This document shows, piece after piece, positions 35,775-47,100 of a stretch of DNA of 64,000 nt. This DNA comes from Tilletiaria anomala UBC 951. Lineage: Eukaryota > Basidiomycota > Exobasidiomycetes > Georgefischeriales > Tilletiariaceae. Made by a program: the position numbers and the translations under genes. The notes beneath the pieces are model-generated. The model was not told where the DNA came from. It was given only the letters and a program-made list of their open reading frames with translations, and did no database searches. How positions within the stretch are numbered: the first letter of the stretch is position 1; every line of letters begins with the position of its first letter. The stretch covers positions 1 to 64,000 of the forward strand of contig NW_013547014.1 of assembly GCF_000711695.1 (NCBI RefSeq), in the 5' to 3' direction.

Positions 35775-36669
35775 CTCGATCAATGGTGGGTCTTCTGGGT
35801 TGTTGACGCGCAAGGCTTTGCCATATCCAGAAACAACTCTGGACGAAGGTTGGCTTTAAAAGAAGCGAAGCGAGAATCACAAGAGGGAAGAACCAAGCGA
35901 CCCCAAGCCCATCGCTGATCTTTATAAGTGCTGGTCGTATCGGAGCTGTTGCAATCAAATGCTGGGTGCCGTCAGTGATGCATTCTTCCAGCAATACTAT
36001 TGGAAAAGCAAGGCATAACGCAACGAAGTCTTCCAGCAGCAGCGACCACCTTCCGGAAAGAATGGACCCTGCCGCCGCTGCAAGTCCTGGAAGCGGGACT
36101 CGCAAGGCAGCGCTTGACGTGCGATTGCAGGCGCAGGGCTCTCGCACATGCCTTTCAAAGGTCGGGTCATTCACTGAATGTAAACAAGTATCACGGAGAC
36201 CCATAGGGAATAGCCGAATGCTTCGTCACGTCCCATATCAAGCAAGATCCAGGTAAAGCCTGGCGTATCAAGTTTTATCGCAAATAGGATGGATTGTTAT
36301 AGGTCGATCAGCGATGGAAGTGATTAAGTCGCCGATGATTCAGCAACCGCAGTGCGGGGATGTGCCAGATATCGGCGAAGTTTTGTGGGAGGCTGTAAAG
36401 AAAGCGTCAACTTCCAGGGATCCGACAAAAGCCGATAGCCAAATTAGGTGTTGTGGTGACGTTGTCCCCGGGAATCTCTATCAAACCCGACTAAAGACTG
36501 GAAACTTCTTGTTCCCAACACTCCACCGCCACTGTGTAGATTCCTCTCAGACGGAGGTCTTCATAGATCATGCGTCGTTATTCATAGGTATTGACTGCTG
36601 AGGTCCCAAGTCGATAGACCATCACACTCTGAGCGCTCGATAAAGCAACTTTTGAACCTTCTTGAAGCA
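35775..36669. other. Intergenic stretch, no recognised gene
   Basis: About 900 bases between the DUF5872 pseudogene and PCS60. A minus-strand open frame of 147 codons (36204-35761) and a plus-strand one of 95 codons (36314-36601) show no known motif. The stretch presumably includes the PCS60 promoter. Confidence 0.35.
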
Positions 36670-38507
36670 ATGGCGAGCCCAACCCTCCTCTCCATCTTCG
36701 AGCCACGCAAGGGCTACTCGCCCGTCTCGCCAGCGATCATCATCCCATCAACCTCGGGCAAGCAATCCGACCATGTCATCTTCTCGTACCAGCGCCTTCA
36801 GGAGCTTGTTCACGGACTGCAGCTGCAGATTGCCGCTTTCGGGTTCCAATCAGGCCAGACGGTTAGCTCGAGCTTGGTCAATGGAATCGAATTCACGGTC
36901 GCTTTTCTGGCGACCGGTGCCGAGCAGTGCGTTGCAGGCTTAACTTCGCATCGTCGCCTGTGGTCACTTCTTGACGTCTTCACTTTTTGAAATTTTGCTC
37001 CGTCACGAATGGAATCCGTGACTGTTTTCGCTGCAGGCTGATTGCAGCACCGCTCAACCCTGCCTACTCGAAGGGCGAAGTGCTGTTCTACCTACAGGAC
37101 ACCAAGTCTCAGCTGTTGATTCTCCCGTCTGGCTCTATCTCCTCCAATACTGCAGCAGTCCAGGCGGCACGCGAAATAAATGTTCCTGTCGTAGAAATCA
37201 CCTACGATGCGTCGGAAAGAAGCATCAAGCTCACAAGAGACAATGGCCAGCAGGTCCCACGTGCAGCTGCAGTTCGAATGCCCTCACCCGACAATACGGC
37301 GCTCGTCTTACACACCTCCGGTACGACAGGTAGGCCCAAAGGCGTACCCCTCAACCATCGTAACCTCAGTCGGACCATGTCCAACATCATTGCTACTGTG
37401 AGTCGTATCTCTGCTTGCAAGACTTGCGGGGCACACTATTCTAAATCTTAGATGCTTCACTGCGGTCAGTATCGACTCACCCCTAACGACAGAACATACC
37501 TTGTGATGCCACTCTTCCACGTCCACGGTCTCCTCTGTGGCCTTCTTGCGACCCTTCTTTCGGGAGGCAGTGCAGTGATACCGCCCAAATTCAGCGCCAA
37601 TGCGTTCTGGAAGCAGTTCATCGAAGAGCGTTGCAACTGGTACACGGCAGTTCCCACGATCCACCAGATGCTGTTGTCAACAGCAAAGCCCAACCCGCTA
37701 CCGAGGATCCGCTTCATTCGCTCCTGCTCTTCCTCACTCAGCCCGGCGACGTTTCACGCGATCGAAGAGGCTTTCCAGGCACCTGTGCTAGAGGCGTACG
37801 CCATGACCGAGGCAGCGCACCAGATGACGTCGAACCCGTTGCCGCCGGCGAAGCGCAAACCTGGCAGCGTCGGTCTCGGCCAAGGGGTCGAAGTCAAGAT
37901 TCTGGACCAGACGGGTAAGGAAGTACCGCAAGGGAAGGAAGGCGAGGTGTGCGTGCGTGGGCCAAATGTGACGAGCGGCTACCTAAACAACCCAAAGGCA
38001 AATGAGGAGAGCTTTGTCAAGTCGCCCAAGGAGAACGAGGGCTTCTTCCGCACGGGCGACCAGGGAAAGAAGGATGAGCATGGCTACATTGTCCTCACCG
38101 GGCGAATCAAGGAGCTTATTAACCGTGCCGGAGAGAAGATCAGCCCGCTCGAGGTGGACGCGGCGCTGCTTGCCGTGCAAGGCGTCGATGAGGCGGTCAG
38201 TTTTGCGGTACCGGACAAGACTTACGGTGAGAAGGTTGGCGCGGCGGTTGTTCTAAAGACTGGGGCCAGCATCACGGAGGAAGGCATCAAGCAAGGGCTC
38301 AACGGCAAGCTGAGCAAGTTCAAGATTCCAGAGCAGATCTTCATCACTGCGCGCATCCCCAAGACGTGAGTGATAGCCGCTGCAGGCGCTCCGCTGGAGA
38401 GACAGACGGTGACATGGTATGTGCTCTGCAACATCAGTGCCACCGGAAAGATTCAGCGACGCAACGTCGCCGCGACTTTCCTGAAGCAAGGCAATGCGAA
38501 GTTGTAA
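36670..38507 (+). CDS. PCS60: Peroxisomal AMP-binding acyl-CoA ligase (oxalyl-CoA synthetase, Pcs60-like)
   Basis: Exons 36670-36926, 37037-37397, 37470-38365 and 38438-38507 encode 527 residues. ANL-superfamily motifs are in order: the phosphate loop LVLHTSGTTGRPKGVPLNHR, YLVMPLFHVHGL, the adenine-site motif EAYAMTEAAHQM, GFFRTGDQGKKDEHGYI, the hinge motif TGRIKELINRAGEKISP and the C-terminal catalytic lysine region TATGKIQRR. The protein ends in AKL, a peroxisomal targeting signal type 1, which is present only if the last intron is spliced. Length and sequence match Pcs60 (543 residues in yeast), which joins oxalate to CoA with ATP, the first step of CoA-dependent oxalate breakdown. Close relatives may act on other acids, so the substrate is inferred from family membership. 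Confidence 0.88.
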
Positions 38508-38752
38508 AATGTCCCTAATGTCACTTTCTGTGTTCTGTGCATCAACTCCTTGTGGTTGTATGCAGGCATAGAAAATCGGCGAACACTTTTTTGGGTCATC
38601 GTCTTGTTCTCATTCGCAACATCTCTTTCTTGTGATACGGGCTAGGTCTGCTCTTCGTGACCGCTTTGATTTGTACACACTGTGAGGCATTAAGAGTCGC
38701 TTCGAAGTTCAAATTCTGATAGCGAGGATCGGAATCAGCCGCCGCCTCTGTC

Positions 38753-40804
38753 ATGGGAAGCGTGATTGTGGATGCCTCGCGCTCTGAGGCAGCCAAAGCG
38801 GAGGAGCCGGAATATCCTTCGACCACGCCGCACCTTAATGCGTTTGGTTTGCAAGTGCGTTCGACACCATCGGCCGGGCGAGGAGTCTTTGCGACCCGAG
38901 ATGTGCCAGCAAGGGAGGTTATAGAGATTAGCCCCGTGCTCGTCTTTCCGGCTGACGAGTATGAGCTGCATGGACAGCATACACTGCTCGATAGCTACAC
39001 CTTCGTTTGGCGCAAGCGCGAAAGGAGTCGGAATGACATGGCGCTCGCGCTAGGTTTGGGTGAGTCACTTGTGCCACTTATAATGCATATTTGCCGCTAG
39101 ACTGACAGACTTCATCTTTTAGGCTCGCTTTTCAACCACCATCCTACAAGCCCGAACGTCAGCTACACGCTTGACCGAGAGCATAAGTCTATACGCTACA
39201 TCACCGTCCGATCTGTTGCAGCCGGCGAAGAATTGTGCATCAGCTATGGGGCTGGGAGAATGTGGTGGGAGGGCGAGGGCAACGCCAATTCACAGAAAGC
39301 ATTCGGAAATGGCCGTCGGCGAGCGAGTGATGCATCTCTTCCGCCAACGGAAGAAACCGAGTGGCAGCGTATGGCTAATTTGGGCCTTGACGAACAGGAA
39401 GAAGACGTGCCTGTAGGAGCGTCCAGCCCCCTGCCTCAGACTGGCGTTCGAGACCGGCAGAAAGAAGAAACTGTCCCCAGGCCTGTGATCGAAATCAACG
39501 AGGGCTGCCCACTTTGGCGAGTGACGGCGGCTCAAGACCCGATGCGCATTCCTCTCAAGCTAGCCGACGCGTGGGTCATCGACGTCCCGGCTCAGCTCAG
39601 CGGAAAAGCGATAGCTTTCACGAGAACACACGCCGCAAAGCTGGGGAAGGAGTCAGCCGAGGCTGGTTGGCTTGCTCTCAGGCATTTGCGCGCAGTTCGG
39701 GCAGCCGATGCGCCGGAATCAAAAGCCCTCTCTGATGAAGCTGGAGGCGAAGCAAGTAGAACCGCGAGCGCGGACAATGGGTCGCTCTTGACCGTCCTTT
39801 TGTGCTTGAAAAATCCAGGCGCAGAGGAGAAATATGTGCTGGACCTGCTACGAAGATCGGCACCCTTTTTCTCGGAAGACAATGGGCGGCTGCCGCGAGT
39901 GGTTAAAGTGCCGACGACATCAGCGCCTTGCAGGCAACGGCTGCCGGAGTGGAATGCCTACTGGCCAGTAAATGTGCGCGGAAATGTGACTAGCACGGAC
40001 GAGGCTGCAACAGGATCATCACTCAAGATGATCGACCGCGCTGCGGACCGCCGAAGCTGGACGCTCGCTCGACTCGACTGGGTGCGGACTGCTTTCCGAC
40101 GCTGCGTGCGCCTGGCAGCAGTAGCGAAACAAAAAGGCGAACTCCCGATCGGCGTGCATGTCACGGAAGATTTTGGCGCGAGCGCGCCGGCCTACTTTAC
40201 ACCGTACCTCTTCAGTAGCGACGGTGCAGCAGCTTCGGAGGACGAGCAGAAGGAATCATGGCGAATAGAGGTGGACGCGCATGATGTACGATGCAGCGAG
40301 CGCAACCCGCTCAAGCATGGTGTGGTGAATGCCATTCGCAGCGTGGCGGACCTTCGCGTCGCGCGCGAGAAGGCGCGAGAGAATGGACGCTTCTCTTCGA
40401 AAGGAGCCAAGACGACGTCTCAGCACAGCGGCACAGGCAGCAGCGACAGAACGCTTGCGGAGGACGACCCTACGCCGCGCCTTGTGAATGGGCAGGACTA
40501 CCTGCTGACATCGCTGACACTATTCAGCACACACGAGCCCTGTGTGTACTGCACAATGGCCCTCGTTCATTCGCGCGTACGCGCCGTCTACTTCCTCGTG
40601 CCCGCTCCCAAAGCGGGTGGGTGCTGCGGTGCGGCGCTTGGCGACAGGGGGGCGTGCGAGGGCATGCTGGACGGTGGTCCATATGCGCTGCAGGAGCAGA
40701 GCGGGCTCAACCATCGTTTCGATGTTTGGCGGTGGGTCGGGCCTTGGAGTGAGGTCGGCGTAGAGGATGCAGGCATGCTCGAACTGAATGGCTTGGATCC
40801 ATGA
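38753..40804 (+). CDS. TAD3: SET domain fused to tRNA adenosine-34 deaminase subunit Tad3
   Basis: Exons 38753-39059 and 39123-40804 give 662 residues in one frame. Residues about 30-155 form a SET-type methyltransferase domain: RSTPSAGRGVFATRDVPARE, LGLGSLFNHHPTSPNVSY (the pseudoknot N-H motif, rebuilt by the splice) and AAGEELCISYG. From about residue 240 the sequence resembles Tad3/ADAT3, and the deaminase fold has NPLKHGVVNAI with zinc ligand His501 and HEPCVYCTMALVHSRVRAVY with Cys576 and Cys579. The general-base Glu of active deaminases is replaced by Val after His (HGV), as expected for the non-catalytic Tad3 partner. It ends QSGLNHRFDVWRW, also typical. Tad2-Tad3 converts A34 to inosine in tRNA anticodons. 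The SET part has no known role in this; its substrate cannot be told. It ends 54 bases from the next, convergent gene. Confidence 0.85.
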
Positions 40805-40858
40805 CCCTTATACCTGTTGCTTCTGAATCGCACTATGCTACAGTAAATGCCACTTACT

Positions 40859-42376
40859 CTATCCTGACTCGCCCATCCAGGCGAGGATTTCTTTTGCCCT
40901 CGCTCTGCTCGTCTCCACATCTTGTGCGCTCCCCGCCGCGGGCGCAGACGCAGACGTAGGAGCTGCGACCGAGGTTGTAGCTTGCGCTGCATCCGCGCTC
41001 GCCTCCATCGAGAGCGCCATGTCACCGAATGCAAGGTTACTGCTGTTGCTGCCTGCTCCCTGCAATGGCGCTGCCGCAGTGGCTGAAGCTGAAGGCGCAG
41101 CATCCGAGGAGTCATTGCCAGGCCCGGAAAGAGTCACTTGCGCATGAGCAGGCGCATCGCGCGCTTGTTTGAGCTCGTTAACCAAGACCTGTGAAAAGAA
41201 GAGGGAGTGAGAGGCTCAGGTGTTGGTATTGCGATCTTTCGCGCGTGCGCGGTGAAGTAGCATACTCACTCTTCGTGCGTTGCCTTGAATGCCTTTAAAA
41301 TACCACCCGAGGAACGGCACATACTCGTCTGGAATCGCCACGCCTCTGCCAGCAGCCTTTGCGCCCTGGGCGGATGAGGCTGAAGATTCATCAGACGCGT
41401 TTGCTGTCGATTCGTCTAATGTTTGCGAGGAAGGCGCATTGAGCAAGTGTCGTAAGAGCCAATTCTGCTTAGCCTTATTGAAGCGCCAAGTGCTAACAGT
41501 GCCGTTCACGGCCACCTCCGTCTTCTGCTTTTTCCTGCTGCTCTCCTTGTCCGCTTTGCTGCCTCCCGTGTTGCCCCCAACCTCGGCATCCTTGGCGGCA
41601 AAAGCAATGACGTACGCTAGCGCGTTCTGCGCGCTGGATGTGACCTGCTCCCCCGGGCCGTCTTCTTCTTCTTCTCCCGCAGCATCAGTCCCGCCTTCTC
41701 GTTGCACGAGCTGCGGATCAGAGAATGGGTCGGGGGCGGAGGACAACGGGGGAACGGAAGTATAGGGACGCGAGGCGGGCGCAGACTGCTTTGCTATCGA
41801 TGAGGACTTTGATGGCGAGGATTTCGACTTGGTCCTTGAAGCGTTCTGTTCTGTATCGGCTGCACACTCAACAACCTGATTGACTCCAGTAGTGGACTTT
41901 CGCTTCCGTTTCCTTTTTCGCTTGCTGCTGGTCTCCCCGTCGGCCGTGCTCGTCCCTGCAATATTGATTTGCTTTTGGTCTCCACTCCCGTCGTCTGAGT
42001 CCGAGTCGGAGCCATCTTCTTCTTTTTCCTTTGGGATTTTCGGTGCTGGAGGATACAGCTTGTGATCCTCGCCAACGCTTTCCGTATTGCCGCTCTTGCG
42101 TTTGCTTCGCTTGCGAGAACGCTTGCTTGCGGACTGTGGCTCTTCTGTGGCGGGCGCGACTGTGTCTCTATCTGCTTCTCCGGCTTGGCCAGGCTCGTTT
42201 ATTGATGCCACGGCCGGTTCTTCTACGCTTTTACCATTTTCATTTACTTCAGACTTATCCCTGCTGCTGTTACTACTTGCTGCTGCTGCTGCTGAGGCCG
42301 CTGGGGCTGTTGGTCCTGCACCATTCGTGCTCACGACCTTGGTGGTGCCGCTCTTCCTGGAACGGTGTCGAGCCAT
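40859..42376 (-). CDS. WKF-domain (C7orf50-like) basic nuclear protein
   Basis: Exons 42376-41270 and 41188-40859 encode 478 residues. The start is ATG at 42376 (MARHRSRKSGTTK); the frame upstream has no ATG. The first 270 residues are low-complexity Ser/Ala/Glu/Lys with strong basic clusters (SKRSRKRSKRKS, SSKRKRKRKRKS) that look like nuclear or nucleolar targeting signals. Residues about 305-390 match the WKF domain (PF10180): TWRFNKAKQNWLLRHLLN, a Ser-rich insertion, then IPDEYVPFLGWYFKGIQGNA, continued over the intron by ARRVLVNELKQARD. The human relative C7orf50 is nucleolar and connected with ribosome biogenesis, but a molecular function is not established. The tail is Ala/Ser-rich and ends in a short helix ARAKEILAWMGESG. 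Confidence 0.78.
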
Positions 42377-44168
42377 GCTGGCAGCGATGCGGGACGTGTA
42401 CACGGTCAGGCTTGGTCACACTGTGTGTTGCGTCTTCGGCCTCAAAACGCTATGAATTGGGCTTTGAGGTGTGTTCAGACTCTACCCTTCGCACATTTGA
42501 AGCTCTGAAGAGAAAGGTGGCCGATTACTTCACTTCTGCTGTGCGCTTCGACGTGAAACAACTTTCCTTTTTTTCCCGCGTGTCGGGGAAACATCAGATT
42601 CGGTGCAAAGAGTGACAACGTTGATTCTACTGAGATACCAGTGGACGTACTCGGATATACCGACAACCCTAATCAGTGTCATCGACTGACCGGATGTATG
42701 AGCTATGGGGGCATCTATCTGCTTGCCCGCGGATGATGTGGCTCTTTTCATGTGGCTGTGGCTTTGGACATTGTGATCCCTTCCGCGTGATGTTGGATCT
42801 TGCGCGGCGGGCTGGCGCATGCGGAGCAGAATTGCCGGAAAGGCCAGCAGCCAGCAGGCTGATTCTGATTACGTACATAAGTATCGGATCGCTGCCTGGA
42901 AGCACTCTTCATCCAGCAGGCGATGTACTGGAAGCAGCACGCGCTCCTGTTGTGGTTGTTATACATGTTGGAATGTGTATGCAATTCACACATCGTGCTT
43001 GTGTGGGTGTCGTATCTCGCTGTCTCTTCTCGTAAGGTCAACGAATGGTTGAGAGGCGCGCGGGTGTTGTGTTGTGCTCCCTCACTCTTGTTCTGGTCTG
43101 GTGGCCGTTTCGCGCAGACGCCGGCGGGGTGTCTGAAGAATGAGTCCGTGATTGAGAGGAGGCCCGGCCCCTCTTTCTCCCACTGCCCAAGCCTCCCCCC
43201 ACAGTAGTGTCGCCCCATCGCGCATCGCGTGGCCAGTCACAACTCTCCGCATCCTATATCTCCCGTTACACAACGCGTGAACATAACACCTCCGCCCCCC
43301 CGCAAATCGTCGAGGGACCTCCCGCCAGCCTCTCTTGCGCCACTCGTTCCACCTTCTTACATCGGCGACGCATTGCATTTGCTCGTGCTTCAACGTAGAG
43401 GGAGAGAGAGGTGCTAGTGCGTTGACGACCCAGGAGCCAAGTCGTAGAGGGACGGATCTGTGGCCCTCTGTGCACCCGCGTCTCCGCGCTTGCGACATCC
43501 TTTCCCCCGCCACCGCCCTTGGCAGGCCCGCTGGGAATATCACTCGTTCAGCGTGGCCCAACTGCATACAGCTTGCTAGCTGACGGAAAACAGGGGACAG
43601 CGCCGTGGAGGGGGCGAGCGGGCGAGCTTGTCGAGCTCTTCGATCAGGTTTCTACATCATCACTGGCTTGGCCATCAGCAGCATTCATCATTCATATAGC
43701 CTTGTTTACCAGGACGACACTAGCTGGCACGCAACCAAGCGGCGGAGCCGGCCGATATCCGACGCTCTGGGCAGGATCTACGACGTGCGTTGCGTGACCA
43801 CATTCAATCGCAAACTGTCTTTGGCCTCGCTCCCTTCCCCGAGCGCCGGAATCGACGGAGGCAATCGCAACCGCACTCGCACTTTCACGACCCAAGCCAT
43901 CGTCTCTCTTATTTGTCATTACTCAATATAACTCAAGCATACCACAGCGTCCAACGCAACGTAACACACATAACCCCCACGCGAGCGACGACGGCAACGA
44001 ACGACCACCCTGCCACGTTAATCTCTCATTGAACGACTGTTAGGGGTACAGACTCAAGTCCTGTGATTCGACGCCTGCAACTTAACTTTTATACTTGGCC
44101 CCAGATCATATAGCAAAGACGCACCATACACGTCATCGTGTTGTCTATAATAACAGACCTTTGACACC
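42377..44168. promoter_or_regulatory. Long divergent intergenic region, WKF gene / kinase-lipase fusion
   Basis: About 1.8 kb between divergent start codons, unusually long for this window. Open frames of up to 161 codons exist (for example minus 43567-43082) but have no family motifs and Arg-rich composition typical of chance frames in GC-rich DNA. The last 300 bases before the kinase start have a C/A-rich leader-like composition. Long upstream regions often accompany highly regulated genes, here probably the kinase fusion. No specific site could be assigned. Confidence 0.4.
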
Positions 44169-47100
44169 ATGGCCGGTTCCGAGAAGGAAAGGCACTCCTC
44201 GGGTCATACCTCGCACAAGCTCTCACATGCTTTCCGCACCTGGTTTCGAGATGTGAGTGATCATTGTGCTTACTGCATGCTATCGCGGCCCGGTACTGAC
44301 AGAGCGTCTTTGCTGTATATATACTCGCAGACCGAGGAGGACGGGACGCCACTGCTTCCGCATCAGCTGTCGCAAAAGTACAATGTCCGGCCAAAGATTC
44401 TGGGGCAAGGCTCCTTTGCGGTCGTCAAACTAGTCGCGGACAAACAGACAGGCGAACAGCGTGCGCTGAAGATTATCGCCAAGAAGCCCCTCAAGGACAA
44501 TAACGAAAAGATGCTCAAGGAGGAGATCAACATCCTGGGGAAAGTCGATCATCCCAATATCCTCAAGATGCATGACCTTTACGAGACCAAAGAGGGTGTC
44601 TTCATCGTCACGGACTACTGCGAGGGTGGCGAGCTATTCGACCGGCTCGTCGAAAAGGTGCATTTCAACGAGCTTGATGCGCGGCATGTCGTCAAGCAGA
44701 TCTTCAGCGGCGTCGAATACCTGCACAAGATAGGCATTATCCATCGCGATCTCAAGCCAGAAAATATCCTACTCAAAGACAAGGCAGACCCGAGCGATAT
44801 TGTCATCTCCGATTTCGGGCTCTCGCGCTTCATTCCCGCGGACGGACTACTGATGACCGCATGCGGGTCACCGCAGTACGTCTCACCGGAAGTTCTCCTG
44901 GGCAAAGGCTACGGCCCTGCCGTTGACATCTGGTCCTCGGGCGTCATCACATATTGCCTCCTGGCCGGCTACACACCCTTCTATGGTGAGGACCAGCCGT
45001 CGCTGTTCCGGCAGATTGTCGAGATGCGCGTTGAGTTCGAGCCGAAGTACTGGTCCGAAATCAGTGACATCGCCAAGGATTTCATCTGCAAGTGTCTCTG
45101 TCCCGCGGAGAAGCGCCTGACGGCCGCGCAGGCGCTGCAGCACCCCTGGCTCACCAACTTGCCTGAGCTACATGACGAGAAGGCCGAGCGCGGTGCATGT
45201 CTCAAGGAGTGTGCCAAGCGTCACGGTGAAAAGGCCGCGGCGAAGAAGAAGCTTGGACGCGCCATCACGGCGATGGAAGTCGTCGCGTATCTAAACAAGC
45301 TCCACTCGCTGCGTGAGGGACACCACGAGGTGCTCCCAAGTGAGAGCCTTGAGAACTTACGTGGCATTGTTGACTCGATCAAGCGCCATCGCCGCGGGCC
45401 TAGCCTGCCACATGGCGACGACGAGATAGACGAGCTGGATGAGATGGTCGAGAAGGCCAAGGCGCAGGTGCACGTGCAGCAGGAACAGGGCTACCACGGG
45501 GCGTTACCGCCTGCGCATGATAGTGGTGCCGGCCGCGCAAGTAGAGCTATGCAGGGCGTGGAACGTGATGAGACGCACGCGACGCTTTCACCCGACGAAG
45601 CGTCAATTGGGGCAAAGGCGCCGGGAAGCAAAGGCGGCAGCGGTATGATGGGCGTCGATCTGGTCGTCATGTCCGTGCTCATGCCGGAAGGCTGGCCATC
45701 CTTGCCAAAAGAGACCAAAGACGGTGAGGCAATCAGCAGCGCCGCGAGCACGAGCAGTGGAAAGGACGGCAGCAATGTGAACGCCGAGCGCGACAGCGAG
45801 CCGGTACCTGCCCCCGCGCCTGCGCCGATGATGCAAGCTGAGCTCCCCGCCTCTGCCGCCAAAGCACTGTCCATGGTCGCGGCTGAGTCAGGGCTCGCTG
45901 ATGGGCCGAATGGAGACGATAGCGTGGAGGCTGCCTCTGTGACAAGCAGCAGTCCTGCGCAGTCTACCGTCACGCTCAAGCCTTCGAATGCGCAAAAGTC
46001 AAAGCAGCAGTTGTCTGTCTCTGCGCCTCTTGACAACAGGAGGAGAAGTACCGAGACGGCAGAGGAGAGACTAAAGCGCCAAGAGAAGCATCCACAGCGG
46101 CACGGCTCTTACACCCCGCGTGAGACCTCCACCTCGACCAAAGCGGCGCTGAACACGCTTCTCGAGCCGTACAAGAAGGGTAATCTGCCATCCTCTGCGC
46201 GCCTCGATCCGACCGTGCCAACTCGCCAACCGACCAAGATCACGCTCTCCAACGCCTGGCGGTACCTCCCGTTCATCGTCCATCAAGGTGTCTCTATCGG
46301 CTCGGCTCTCGCTTCGCATGCCTTCTACGGCCCCCCAAAGAAGAGCTGGGGAGTCGAGCTGAGCGTTTTCACCAAGATCTTGCGCGACTGCGCGCAGTAC
46401 TCCGAGTTTGCGACGATCCAAGGTCTTCAGCAATTCTTCGATCTCGGCAGCTTCTTGCCCATGCCCAAGGATGGCCTCATAACGCCCGTCACCTTCCGCG
46501 TCAATAAGCGCGGGCTCAAGGGTTTCCTTGCTGAGGCTGACGCCGCGGAGGATGGCACGCGCGAGATCACCGGCGAGTGGGTCGTCGGCAAGCATACATG
46601 GAAGCGCCTGCAAGCCGAATGGCGGAGCAAGCAGGAAAAAGGCCGTGAGCGCGTCATCCTCTACTTCCACGGCGGCGCCTACTTTGTCATGTCCGCCGCC
46701 ACGCATCGTCCGCTGACGATCGCGCTGAGCAAGTACACCGACTGTCGCGTCTTCGGCATCAACTATCGCCTCGCGCCTGATACCAAGTTCCCAGGCGCGC
46801 TGCACGACTGTGTGTCGAGCTACTTCAGGCTGGTCGATGAGCTTGGCATCCCGCCAAACAACATCGTACTCGGCGCCGATAGTGCTGGTGGCGGGTTGGC
46901 CATGGCTACGATGCTCTACCTGCGCGATCATGGCTATCCGTTGCCGTCCGGCGCGATGCTTTTCAGCGTGAGTGTGACCTCTCCCAGTGTTCGCTTCTTT
47001 TCACACTCGTTGGCTGATAGTCATGGTTACCTTTGTCTGCATAGCCCTGGGTCGATTTGACCATGTCCTGCGACTCGTGGGATACTAACGCACAGTACGA

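Noticed and set aside
35761-36204. Minus-strand open frame of 147 codons with hydrophobic stretches
   Set aside because: No recognisable motif, no plausible splice partners, and it overlaps the start of the DUF5872 relic.
43082-43567. Minus-strand open frame of 161 codons
   Set aside because: Arg/Gly-rich composition typical of chance frames in GC-rich DNA; no motif and no supporting neighbours.
44035-44090. Leu-tRNA-like anticodon arm (ACAGACTCAAGTCCTGT)
   Set aside because: The arm pairs almost correctly, but there is no T arm or acceptor stem around it. It is probably chance or an old fragment.
44331-46967. Reading the kinase and the hydrolase as two separate genes
   Set aside because: There is no stop, frame change or convincing intron and promoter between them. 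One 879-codon exon covers both, so a fusion is the simplest reading of the sequence.
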